A stretch of DNA of 64,000 bases, taken from positions 186,001 through 250,000 of the forward strand of contig NZ_VJYI01000002.1 of the NCBI RefSeq assembly GCF_008065375.1, in the 5' to 3' direction. Below the pieces are notes generated by a model. The model was not told the origin of the DNA, did not search any database, and worked only from the letters and a program-made list of their open reading frames with translations. The translations under genes and the position numbers were made by a program. The DNA comes from Nonomuraea sp. SYSU D8015. Lineage in GTDB: Bacteria; Actinomycetota; Actinomycetes; Streptosporangiales; Streptosporangiaceae. Below, piece by piece: positions 1-7,422 of the stretch. Each line of letters opens with the position of its first letter. Within the stretch, counting starts at the first letter, position 1.

Positions 1-150
1 GAACACCGCAAGGGCCGCGCCTCCGATGACGAGCCGGGCGGCGGCGAGGGCGACGGAGTCGGCGGAGACGAGCAGCCCCGCGGTGCCGGCCGTGCCCCAG
101 AGCACGGATGCGGCGATGACGGCAAGAGGTCCGTTCTTCACACCGACCAT
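1..150 (-). CDS. EamA/DMT-family transporter, N-terminal fragment
   Basis: The gene begins with ATG at 148-150 and runs off the left edge, so only its first 50 codons are visible. The residues include a SVLWGTAGTAGLL stretch followed by a second hydrophobic segment ending GGAALAVF. This matches the first two membrane helices of drug/metabolite transporters of the EamA family, inner-membrane exporters of small metabolites. The substrate cannot be told from this fragment. A repeated TTGTC motif overlaps the start codon. Confidence 0.7.
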   Translation of the reverse strand, partial: MVGVKNGPLAVIAASVLWGTAGTAGLLVSADSVALAAARLVIGGAALAVF

Positions 151-168
151 TGTCTGACAACTAGACAA
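150..168. promoter_or_regulatory. Inverted TTGTCT/AGACAA repeat at an EamA start
   Basis: TTGTCT at 150-155 and AGACAA at 163-168 form inverted arms around 7 bases, and a nested TTGTC-T-GACAA palindrome occupies 150-160. The element abuts the start codon of the minus-strand transporter, a position where a repressor would block initiation. No regulator gene for it is visible; one may lie left of the window. The assignment rests on symmetry alone. Confidence 0.35.
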
Positions 169-280
169 CATGCGTCCAGTGTATTTGATGACACCGCGCA
201 CTTCGGCGAGGGTCTTCTGGAGAAAGGAGGGCCGTGCCGGCGGCTCCACACCGGCCGGCCTGCGACGGAGCGAGACGCGT

Positions 281-658
281 CTAGACGATCTCTTCCAGCA
301 ACTGGTCGATCGTCCGCGCGGCGGGGGCGGCCACGTCGCCGGCGTAGTCGTCGAGCACGGCGAGCGCGTCGTGGATGTCCGGAAGGCTCTTGCGGGGCAG
401 CGCGAGGATCGTCTCGTCCTCGACGGTGATCGATCCCTCCACCTGGAAGGCCGTGGAGCCGGCGGCGATGGAGACCTCGAAACGAACCTCGCGGCCGTCG
501 GGCAGGGTGAAGGTGGCGCCGACGCGGGCTCCCGCGGGCGGGAGGAAATAGGAGAAACGCTCGCTTCGCACGAAGGGATGGCGTAAGTCAGCGAGAAGCT
601 CCGACGACCGGTTCAAGGCCGCCAGCAGCCCGGCCGCGGCCAGACTCTCGCTGTCCAC
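281..658 (-). CDS. Hypothetical protein, 125 residues
   Basis: The protein is small, acidic and probably cytoplasmic. It has no signal peptide or membrane segment. An alanine/leucine-rich N-terminus is followed by a beta-rich middle (GATFTLPDGREVRFEVSI) and an acidic C-terminus ending DQLLEEIV. I do not recognise the family. It stands alone on the minus strand between the EamA fragment and the GNAT gene, with about 60 bases to the latter. Codon use favours G/C at third positions as in the neighbours, supporting this frame over the overlapping plus-strand one. Confidence 0.5.
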   Translation of the reverse strand: MDSESLAAAGLLAALNRSSELLADLRHPFVRSERFSYFLPPAGARVGATFTLPDGREVRFEVSIAAGSTAFQVEGSITVEDETILALPRKSLPDIHDALAVLDDYAGDVAAPAARTIDQLLEEIV

Positions 659-716
659 CCAAGAAAGGGTAGATCAGCGGGCCACCCCCTGGCCATGGAT
701 CGGCGTCAGTCAGTGG

Positions 717-1220
717 TCAGTCGGTGGCGAGCCGGGCGTGCCGCTCCACGTCGTAACGGACGCCGTCGTGGCGCAGCTTGCCCCGCTCGATGCCCTCCGG
801 CCGGAACCCCGCCTTGGTGGCGACCCTGCACGAGGCCGGATTGTTCGTACGATGCCCCAGCTCGAGCCGGTAGAGCCCGCGCTCGTCGAACGCCCACCGG
901 ACCAGCTTCTCGGTGGCCGCCACCGCGATCCCGCGCCCCCTGGCCTCCGGCACGACCCAGTAGGACACCCAACCGGTGTCATGCGTGTCGATCTTCGTCA
1001 CCGCCACGTTCCCGACCACCCGCTCGCCACCCGCACCGTCGATCACCACGGCGAAGGCGTGGCCGGCCCCCTCCCATGAGGCGATCCACCCGCGGGCGTC
1101 CTTCAGCGTGATGATCGGCCAGGCCGCCTGCCGCCGCAGATCGGGGGCTTGGAAGGCGTCGAGCACGGCCGGCGCGTCGCTGTCGCGCCACTCTCGCAGC
1201 CGGACGTTCACAGAGATCAC
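717..1220 (-). CDS. GNAT-family N-acetyltransferase
   Basis: This 167-residue protein matches the RimJ/RimL-like branch of GNAT enzymes, which move an acetyl group from acetyl-CoA to an amine. The N-terminus (VRLREWRDSDAPAVLDAF) is typical of these proteins. The acetyl-CoA loop reads VPEARGRGI, and the later YRLELGHRTNNPASCRVATK segment matches the conserved C-terminal strand and helix. GTG at 1218-1220 is chosen because it follows the upstream gene by 11 bases; GTG at 1209-1211 is also possible. The frame stays open further upstream, but that part overlaps the YjbR-like gene and is not homologous. The acceptor substrate is unknown. Confidence 0.85.
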   Translation of the reverse strand: MISVNVRLREWRDSDAPAVLDAFQAPDLRRQAAWPIITLKDARGWIASWEGAGHAFAVVIDGAGGERVVGNVAVTKIDTHDTGWVSYWVVPEARGRGIAVAATEKLVRWAFDERGLYRLELGHRTNNPASCRVATKAGFRPEGIERGKLRHDGVRYDVERHARLATD

Positions 1221-1231
1221 ATTGCCCGAGA

Positions 1232-1612
1232 TTACCCTGGATGCACCTGCTGTCTGAGTTGCCCGATCTCGTGGGTGGCCTCGAAGTCGTCGACCAGTTG
1301 CTGGGGCGCGGTCAGGCACCACGCCTCGGCCACGAGCTCGAACAACTCGTCGGCCTCGATGCGGTCGAGATGCACCACCACCCACCCGAACCGCCCGGCG
1401 GTGAACTGCACCTCGAACACCTCGGGCCGCTCGGCGACCAGCGCGATCTGCTCCTCGATCGTGGCCTTGAGCCCGACGGTCTCGGTGGCCTCCCAGAGAT
1501 AGCCGAACCCCTTGCCGCGCACCTTGAGGCCGATCCACTCGCCGCCGTGGCTCATCTTGACCTCGGGCAGCTCGTCCAGCATCGCCAGGAACTCATCGAC
1601 GCTCACACCCAT
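1232..1612 (-). CDS. MmcQ/YjbR family protein
   Basis: The 126-residue product fits the MmcQ/YjbR family: small cytoplasmic alpha/beta proteins with a double-wing-like fold, sometimes annotated as DNA-binding. Visible features are the N-terminal helix SVDEFLAMLDELPEV, a KVRGKGFGYLWE strand pair and the WVVVHLDRIEADELFELV segment near the C-terminus. ATG at 1610-1612 is the start. The GNAT gene follows 11 bases downstream, so the two are probably co-transcribed. The biochemical function is not established for this family. Confidence 0.75.
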   Translation of the reverse strand: MGVSVDEFLAMLDELPEVKMSHGGEWIGLKVRGKGFGYLWEATETVGLKATIEEQIALVAERPEVFEVQFTAGRFGWVVVHLDRIEADELFELVAEAWCLTAPQQLVDDFEATHEIGQLRQQVHPG

Positions 1613-1730
1613 GCCGCCTGTGTACCAGACCCGGCCGACACTTCCCACTTCGCCCGTCGGCCCCCATGGCGTTCCGGCTAACGTGAGGCCCGGGCGAGAG
1701 AACGCCCGCTGCCGACTGTTGAGGAATCTG

Positions 1731-2360
1731 GTGGCCGACACACGTACCAAACTGCTCGACGCCGCGCTGGAAACGCTCAGGAAACACGGCATCGCGGGCG
1801 CCTCCGCCCGCACCATCGCCGCCGCGGCAGGCGTCAACCAGGCCCTCGTGTTCTACCACTTCGGCAGCGTCGACCAGCTCCTCGCCGCCGCCTGCGAGCA
1901 TGGCTCGCAGCAGCGCATCGCCCTCTACCGTGACCGCTTCGCCGCCGTGACCTCGCTCCGCGAGCTTCTCGACCTGGGCCGCGCGCTGCACGCCGAGGAA
2001 CGCGCCCACGGCAGCGTCGCGGCGCTCGCCCAGCTCCTCGCCGGCAGCCAGACCGACGCCAAACTGGCCCCCGCCACCGCCGCGGGCCTCCACCTGTGGA
2101 TCGCGGAGGTGGAGCAGGCCCTCCGCCGGGTCCTGGCGAAGTCGCCCCTGGCCGAGTTCGTGGACGTGTCGGGCCTGGCCAAGGCGGTGGCGGCGGCGTT
2201 CGTCGGGCTGGAGCTGTACGAAGGCGTGGACGCCGAGGGCGCGGAGCACGCGCTCAAGGCGCTGGAGGAGCTGGCCGTGCTGGTGACGGCCCTGGACGAC
2301 ATGGGACCGTTGGTCCGGCGCGCGGCCCGTGCGAGGCTGCGCAGGACCGGTCACTCGTAA
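1731..2360 (+). CDS. TetR-family transcriptional regulator
   Basis: This 209-residue repressor-type protein has an N-terminal TetR helix-turn-helix at about residues 5-50, with the recognition region ARTIAAAAGVNQALVFYHF. The rest is the helical ligand-binding and dimerisation domain, ending in a basic tail. GTG at 1731 is chosen because a GAGG ribosome site lies 8 bases upstream and the homology begins here, although the frame is open further upstream. It is divergent from the YjbR-like/GNAT pair with a 118-base gap, so it may control that pair, itself, or both. The ligand is unknown. Confidence 0.88.
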   Translation: MADTRTKLLDAALETLRKHGIAGASARTIAAAAGVNQALVFYHFGSVDQLLAAACEHGSQQRIALYRDRFAAVTSLRELLDLGRALHAEERAHGSVAALAQLLAGSQTDAKLAPATAAGLHLWIAEVEQALRRVLAKSPLAEFVDVSGLAKAVAAAFVGLELYEGVDAEGAEHALKALEELAVLVTALDDMGPLVRRAARARLRRTGHS

Positions 2361-2770
2361 TAGCGGACTTCCAGCACGTTGCCGTCGGGGTCGGGGAAAT
2401 AAATCGTCTCCGGTGCGATGCCCCGGGCGCCGAACGAGTTGGTCCCCGAGCCGGTGATCTCCACACCGTGCTGTTTCAGCCGGACCTGGAGCGCGTCGAA
2501 ATCCTCGCTGCTCACGGCCAGGCACAAATGGTTAACCGGATGCCCGGAGCTGCCCTTCACGCCCGTGCCCTCGTCCACGCCCCTGATGGCGTCATAGGCC
2601 ATCAGGTCGATGATGGTCCCCTCGGAGATGCGGACGCTCGGAAAAGCCGCCTTCCCCTCGCGAAACTCCTCGGCCCGGACTCCCGGCAGGCCGATCACCT
2701 CCGTGTAGAAATGCAGGGATCTGAGCTGGTCGGCGACCCAGCAGACGAGATGGTCAAGGTGTGCCTTCAT
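2351..2770 (-). CDS. VOC-family (glyoxalase/dioxygenase-like) protein
   Basis: The 139-residue protein has the paired beta-alpha-beta-beta-beta modules of the vicinal oxygen chelate fold. His7 (HLDHLVCWV), the HLCLAV histidine and the glutamate in NVLEVRYYE sit where metal ligands normally occur, and FPDPDGN is the typical second-module turn. ATG at 2768-2770 is preferred over an ATG four codons upstream because GGAGG lies 5-6 bases before it. Its stop overlaps the tail-to-tail TetR gene by 10 bases. Members include glyoxalases, ring-cleaving dioxygenases and antibiotic-binding proteins; the substrate is not predictable here. Confidence 0.82.
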   Translation of the reverse strand: MKAHLDHLVCWVADQLRSLHFYTEVIGLPGVRAEEFREGKAAFPSVRISEGTIIDLMAYDAIRGVDEGTGVKGSSGHPVNHLCLAVSSEDFDALQVRLKQHGVEITGSGTNSFGARGIAPETIYFPDPDGNVLEVRYYE

Positions 2771-2930
2771 GGAAACCTCCACTCATCTCCAATATCTGTC
2801 CCACAAATCCCGCTGTCCACCTGTGTCATCAGCCGCCCACCAATAGCCGCCTGTCCGAAACAGCCGGTTAACGCGGAGTTCGCAGCGATGGAATCCGCCG
2901 CGAAGCGGCATTCCCCGGCACAATGATGGG

Positions 2931-3325
2931 GTGACGCAAACCACTGAGGCGGCCCGCATGCCGTCCACCGTGAGGGCGGTCAGATTCATCCTGACGCTCC
3001 AGGTCGCCTTCAGCCTGGTGGGGCTGGCCATCCTTACCGCGTCGCCTTCGCCACTTTCGAGGCCCCGACGTTCCTGCTCCTCGCCTACGGCACGGCGACG
3101 ACAGGCCTGGCCGGCTGGCTGCTGTCCCGCTGGCCCGCCCGCAGAAGGCGGCTCCTCTGGGCGGTCGTCGCCTACGAGGCGTACTTGTTCGCCAGCCAGC
3201 TCGCCATGCTCACCATCGAGTCGGACCTGACCTGGCTCAGAATCCTCCACCCGAACGTGCTCTTCCCCGTGGCCATCGTCGTCCTGATGCTTCTGCCCGC
3301 GGCCCGGCGCTGGTTCGAGAACTGA
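2931..3325 (+). pseudogene. Frameshifted small integral membrane protein gene
   Basis: Two frames together encode one plausible membrane protein of about 130 residues. The first frame, from GTG 2931, gives a hydrophobic helix FILTLQVAFSLVGLAIL. Near 3036-3042 the sense passes to the next frame, which continues with FATFEAPTFLLLAYG, further hydrophobic stretches and a stop at 3323-3325. The span of 395 bases is one short of a multiple of three, as expected from one lost base. Without the shift, the first frame degenerates into Arg/Ser/Pro-rich sequence. It could be a real pseudogene or a sequencing error. The family is not recognised. Confidence 0.65.
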
Positions 3326-3337
3326 GCAGAGCGGATA

Positions 3338-3349
3338 AATTGCGCAATT
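3338..3349. promoter_or_regulatory. 12-base palindrome AATTGCGCAATT
   Basis: AATTGCGCAATT is a perfect palindrome in a short AT-richer stretch between the frameshifted membrane gene and the next membrane gene. It is 38 bases before the preferred downstream ATG. It may be an operator for a dimeric regulator. No cognate regulator is suggested by the neighbours. Confidence 0.3.
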
Positions 3350-3386
3350 CCCCTCATGTTTGGATTTCGTACGGCATGATCGGAAG

Positions 3387-4226
3387 ATGAACGCATCGCT
3401 GCGGGCCGCGCTCGTAGGGGCAGTGGTCGGGTTGACCCAGTTCATCATCGTCTGCTGGCGGGGAGACGACATCGGCGCCCTCGACGCGCTGGGGCTCATC
3501 AGCGTCCCCTACGCCTTGGGATTCTTCCTGGCCAGATGGGGCAGGTTGCCGCGCTGGTGGGGCGTGGCCACGGCGGGGCCGGCCATCACGGCGGCGTTCC
3601 TCATCGCCAACATCACTTTCCTGAAGCTGCCCACGAACCTGAGCCTGGACGACTGGCAGGCGGGCCTCGCCTTCATGGCCGTGGGCGCGACCAGCTACCT
3701 GGCCGCCGGCGGCCTCTTCATGCCGATGCACCTCGGACTTCGCGCCCTGACGGTGGGCGGCGTCGCCGTCGCGTACCTGGCCGTGGGATCGGCACACGAC
3801 ACGATCATGGAATCGGCGCGAGCCTACCGGCTGGCCCACGCCGAGACCCCGCTCATCGCACCCACGTTGCCGGATCACTCGCTCACGTACGTGGAGTATT
3901 CAGAACCCTGGCTGGAGCTCCACTATCAGCGGGACGGTCGCGGCTCCGTCTACATCGCCGTCGGGCCGGAGACCACGGCCACGCCCAAGACCGCCTGCAA
4001 GAAGTCCCTTCCCTGGCGGGACTTCGACACGGAGGCCACATGCCGGCAGGTCGCACCGGGCGTATGGCTCCACGACGGCCGGCTCGACAAGGCGGTCTAT
4101 GGCATGAGCGGCAACGCCTTGGTGCGGGTCGAGGGCACCGCGGTGACCGTTGAGGACCTGGTCGGTGTGCTGCGGACGTTCCGGCCGGTCTCGGCGGAAG
4201 AGCTGGCCAAGGTCCCAGGGAACTGA
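3387..4226 (+). CDS. Hypothetical integral membrane protein
   Basis: This protein of about 279 residues has roughly four hydrophobic helices in its first 135 residues (ALVGAVVGLTQFIIVCW, ALGFFLARW, AITAAFLIANITF, ALTVGGVAVAYLAVG). A soluble C-terminal half follows, with cysteines in KTACKKSLPWRDF and ATCRQVAPGVW that could pair outside the cell. The C-terminal EDLVGVLRTFRPVSAEEL recalls the tail of actinobacterial surface proteins of unknown function. ATG 3387 is chosen by homology-like start; a TTG at 3360 would add nine residues. It stands alone, 190 bases before the conservon. Confidence 0.6.
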   Translation: MNASLRAALVGAVVGLTQFIIVCWRGDDIGALDALGLISVPYALGFFLARWGRLPRWWGVATAGPAITAAFLIANITFLKLPTNLSLDDWQAGLAFMAVGATSYLAAGGLFMPMHLGLRALTVGGVAVAYLAVGSAHDTIMESARAYRLAHAETPLIAPTLPDHSLTYVEYSEPWLELHYQRDGRGSVYIAVGPETTATPKTACKKSLPWRDFDTEATCRQVAPGVWLHDGRLDKAVYGMSGNALVRVEGTAVTVEDLVGVLRTFRPVSAEELAKVPGN

Positions 4227-4416
4227 ATGTTGTTCTGTTACTCCTGAAACGGGCGGTTCTGAAACCGTTGTCTGTTCCTGGAGGGATCTGTGGTGCTACG
4301 GTGGCCTTCCCGTCGCGCTCCGTCGCGAAGCGACAGCGGACAGCCGCGTGTCGCCCCGGGAAGAGCACGTCAGAGGCGGCCGCCAGGCTTCGCCGCCACC
4401 GTCCCGAGGACCACCG

Positions 4417-6039
4417 ATGTCAGCAGATGCACCGCAGCGCAGGCTCTCACCGAAGGAACTGACGGTCCTGGCCTTTCTCGGCACGACGATCGTCATGATC
4501 GGCGTGTGGCTGTGGGCGGTGTCGGTCTCGCCATCCGGGGCGAGGGTGCCGATGGCGCTGGCCGGTGGCGGCTCGGCCCTGCTGCTGTCCTGCGCCGTCG
4601 CCACGATCGTGCACCTCGTCGCCGCCGCTCGCGTGCTGCGTGAGAGGGCCGCGCAGTCCGACGCCCGGCTGGCCCGCCTGGAACGTGAGGTGCTGTGGAC
4701 GGCCGAGAAGTCGGTCCCCGCGATGGCCCGCCGGCTCCGCTCCGGCGCGCCGGCGGCGAACGCGCAGAACCTACGGCCCGGCCCGCCCCAGACGGCCGTG
4801 AGCGCGCTGGCCGGCGTCCCGCAGCCCACGGACGGCGCTTTGCGGCACCTGCTCGCGGCGGCCGGGCAGGAGCTCGCCGCGCTCGAACGCGACCGCGCCG
4901 CCGCCCAGGCGGCCCACGCCGCGGCCGAGGCAGCTCATGCGGCGACCGTGGCCGAGATCTCCCGCGTGGCCACCGAGATCCTGCCCGAGCTGGTCAAACG
5001 CATCGAGACGGAGCGGGTGCCGGCCGAAACGGCGCTGGACGGGATCCGCCTTCCCGAGCTGGGCCGGCTCCACGACCTGCTGACCGACACGGCCCGCCAC
5101 CTCGGCGACGGCGAACGCAAGGCCGCCGCGGTCATGGCCGCCTGCGCCGGAGCCGCCGCCCGCGTCCAGGCCCAGGCCACCAGCCTGCTCGCCCGCCTGC
5201 GCGAGCTGGAGGAGCAGTACGGCGACCACGAGGAGATCTTCGCCGACCTGCTGGACCTCGACCACCGCGTCTCCCAGATGAGCCGCCTGGCCGACAACAT
5301 CGCCCTGCTGAGCGGCGGCCGTTCCGGACGGCGGTGGACCCGTCCGATCGTCATGGAGAGCATCCTGCGTGGCGCGATGGGCCGCATCAACGCCTTCCGC
5401 CGCATCCGTCCGCACTCCACCAGCACCTCCGCGGTCGTCGGCTACGCGGCCGAGGGCGTCATGCACGCGCTCGCCGAGCTGATGGACAACGCCACCACGT
5501 TCTCCGCGCACGGCACGGAGGTCCACGTGTACGTGGACGAGGAGGACGCCGGCATCGTGATCACCATCGAGGACAGCGGCCTCGGCATGCGCCCGCGCGA
5601 ACGCCACCACGCCACCAGGCTCGTGACCGAGCCCCTCGACCTGCGTACCCTGTCCGGCACCCGGTTGGGTCTGGCGGTGGTGGGCCGCCTGGTCGACAAG
5701 TACGGCCTCACGGTCAGCTTCCGGCCGTCCGCCCGCGGCGGCACCGGCGTCGTGGTGCTGATCCCCCGCCAGCTGATCACCCAGCCGAGGCCCGCCGCCG
5801 ATCTCCCTCCACCCGCCCTCCCTGCGGCGCCGGAGAACGAGACCGCGCCGGAAGAGAGCGGCGATCTGCTGCCCCGACGGCGGCGCGGACAGACCCTGGC
5901 GGAGGCTATGAAGACGCAGCAGCGTCCGCCGGCGGCCAGGCCCGCGCGGAGCGGCCAGGACGCGGCCGCCAGGCTCGCCGCGTTCCGCCAGGCCGGCGGC
6001 CGCGGGCGCACCTCCGCCCCCGCACCGGGCGACTCCTGA
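4417..6039 (+). CDS. cvnA: Conservon sensor-like ATPase (CvnA-type histidine kinase homologue)
   Basis: The 540-residue membrane protein begins the conservon, a signalling unit typical of filamentous actinomycetes. Two N-terminal helices (about residues 10-32 and 45-70) anchor it. A helical, Ala/Glu-rich region to about 330 follows, then a histidine-kinase-type ATPase domain with N-box LAELMDNATTFSAHG and G-box EDSGLGM. The tail after about 465 is Pro/Arg-rich and probably disordered. In Streptomyces, CvnA partners with the Roadblock, DUF742 and GTPase proteins encoded next. GAGGA lies 7 bases before ATG 4417; the frame is open upstream but lacks homology. The next gene follows after 24 bases. 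Confidence 0.85.
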   Translation: MSADAPQRRLSPKELTVLAFLGTTIVMIGVWLWAVSVSPSGARVPMALAGGGSALLLSCAVATIVHLVAAARVLRERAAQSDARLARLEREVLWTAEKSVPAMARRLRSGAPAANAQNLRPGPPQTAVSALAGVPQPTDGALRHLLAAAGQELAALERDRAAAQAAHAAAEAAHAATVAEISRVATEILPELVKRIETERVPAETALDGIRLPELGRLHDLLTDTARHLGDGERKAAAVMAACAGAAARVQAQATSLLARLRELEEQYGDHEEIFADLLDLDHRVSQMSRLADNIALLSGGRSGRRWTRPIVMESILRGAMGRINAFRRIRPHSTSTSAVVGYAAEGVMHALAELMDNATTFSAHGTEVHVYVDEEDAGIVITIEDSGLGMRPRERHHATRLVTEPLDLRTLSGTRLGLAVVGRLVDKYGLTVSFRPSARGGTGVVVLIPRQLITQPRPAADLPPPALPAAPENETAPEESGDLLPRRRRGQTLAEAMKTQQRPPAARPARSGQDAAARLAAFRQAGGRGRTSAPAPGDS

Positions 6040-6063
6040 TCACGTAGAGAGATTGGCGTTTCG

Positions 6064-6486
6064 ATGAGCACCACCGATATCACGCAGACCCTTGACTGGC
6101 TGCTGGAGAACCTCAGGGAGAAGACCCCGGGAATCCGGCACGTGCTGGTGCTGACCAGGGATGGCTTGAAGATGTGCTTCACCGGCGGCCTGGAGCGCGA
6201 CGCGGCCGACCAGCTCGCGGCGCTCGCCGCCGGGATCCAGAGCCTGTCGTTGAGCGCCTCCGCCGAGTTCGGCGACGGCGCGGGGGCCGGGCAGGCGATG
6301 GTGGAGTTCGCCGGTGGGATGCTGCTCATCGTGCCTGCCGGGGAGGGCGCCCACCTGGCCGTCGTCGCCGACGAGGACGGCGACGTGGGGCTGATCGCAC
6401 ACAACATGAACGAGCTGGTGGAGCAGATCGGGACGTACCTCACCGCGGCGCCGCGGCAGGCGGCGGGAATCGGCGACCGTCCATGA
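6064..6486 (+). CDS. cvnB: Conservon Roadblock/LC7 domain protein
   Basis: This 140-residue protein carries a Roadblock/LC7 fold, related to MglB-type regulators of small GTPases. Features are the N-terminal helix LDWLLENLREKTPGI, the strand HVLVLTRDGLKM, the helix AADQLAALAAGIQSLS, and strands around MLLIVPAGEGAHLAVVA. It is the second conservon gene and probably controls the GTPase encoded two genes downstream. Its TGA overlaps the next start as ATGA at 6483-6486, which implies translational coupling. Confidence 0.9.
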   Translation: MSTTDITQTLDWLLENLREKTPGIRHVLVLTRDGLKMCFTGGLERDAADQLAALAAGIQSLSLSASAEFGDGAGAGQAMVEFAGGMLLIVPAGEGAHLAVVADEDGDVGLIAHNMNELVEQIGTYLTAAPRQAAGIGDRP

Positions 6487-6839
6487 GCCGGCGATCCGTC
6501 GACCGAGAGGATCCCGACCGGCTCTACACGGTCACCGGCGGCCGCACGCGTGCCGATGAGACCGCCTTCGACTCGGTCTCCCTCATCGTCGGCGAATGCG
6601 AGCCCACCCCGGGCATGCAGTCCGAGCACGCCAAGATCCTCCAGCTGGCCCGGCGGCCGATGGCGGTGGTCGAGATCTCGGCGGAGCTGCGGTTGCCGGT
6701 CAGCGTGGTGAAGATCCTGCTACGCGACCTGCTGGACACCAACCGCATCACCGTACGCCACCCGTCGGCCATCACCCGCGCCGGCCGTCCCGACCCCGAA
6801 ACTCTGAAGCAGGTGCTCCTTGCACTCCACGACCTCTGA
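6483..6839 (+). CDS. cvnC: Conservon DUF742 protein
   Basis: This 118-residue protein matches DUF742, the third component of conservons. The N-terminal DRLYTVTGGRT is a family signature, and the C-terminal half (QLARRPMAVVEISAELRLP, then VVKILLRDLLD) is a winged-helix-like fold. ATG 6483 overlaps the stop of the Roadblock gene. Its own 3' end overlaps the GTPase start by 20 bases. It is thought to bridge the GTPase and Roadblock proteins; its exact role is unresolved. Confidence 0.9.
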   Translation: MSRRSVDREDPDRLYTVTGGRTRADETAFDSVSLIVGECEPTPGMQSEHAKILQLARRPMAVVEISAELRLPVSVVKILLRDLLDTNRITVRHPSAITRAGRPDPETLKQVLLALHDL

Positions 6840-7422
6840 CCGGCTCTCGAGCCGGACTCCGCTACGCGAGACCGCCGTGGACGCACTGAAGATCGTGGTC
6901 GTCGGCGGCTTCGGCGTGGGCAAGACGACCCTGGTCGGCTCGGTGAGCGAGATCCGCCCGCTGAGCACCGAGGAGGTCATGACCCAGGCCAGTGTGGGCG
7001 TCGACGACGCCAGCCGGGTGCGCGGCAAGAGCACCACCACGGTGGCCTTCGACTTCGGCCGCATCACGCTGGACGCCAGCCGGGTGCTGTACCTGTTCGG
7101 GGCCCCGGGCCAGCAGCGGTTCTGGTTCGTGTGGGACCAGCTGTTCGCCGGCAGCCTCGGGGCCGTCGTGCTCGTGGACACCCGTCGCATGGAGGACTCC
7201 TGGTACTCCATCGACCGGCTGGAACATCACCGGATGCCCTTCGTCGTCGCGGTCAACCGCTTCACCGACGGACCCTCGCTGGAGGCCGTGCGGGAAGCGC
7301 TGGCGCTGGCGCCCGACGTCCCGCTGATCGACTGCGACGCGCGGAAGCGCAGCTCGGGCAAGCATGTGCTGATCACGCTCGTGGAGCACCTCACCCGTCT
7401 GCACGAGGGGAGCACGCAGTGA
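6820..7422 (+). CDS. cvnD: Conservon small GTPase
   Basis: The 200-residue protein is a Ras-like GTPase of the conservon (CvnD/MglA-like) type. The P-loop GFGVGKTT is at residues 30-37, a switch threonine region is around TTTVAFDFGRI, and the Walker-B-like LYLFGAPGQQRF is near residue 92. The usual NKxD base-recognition motif reads NRFTD, a common variation in this group. TTG 6820 is chosen because the residues from HSTTSDRLSSRTPL onward are conserved in such proteins. The stop overlaps the P450 start by 4 bases (GTGA). Confidence 0.9.
   Translation: MHSTTSDRLSSRTPLRETAVDALKIVVVGGFGVGKTTLVGSVSEIRPLSTEEVMTQASVGVDDASRVRGKSTTTVAFDFGRITLDASRVLYLFGAPGQQRFWFVWDQLFAGSLGAVVLVDTRRMEDSWYSIDRLEHHRMPFVVAVNRFTDGPSLEAVREALALAPDVPLIDCDARKRSSGKHVLITLVEHLTRLHEGSTQ

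Noticed and set aside
717..1538. One 273-codon minus-strand gene covering both the GNAT and YjbR-like region
   Set aside because: The first 106 codons are out of frame with the YjbR-like gene and have no protein character. GNAT homology starts at about 1220.
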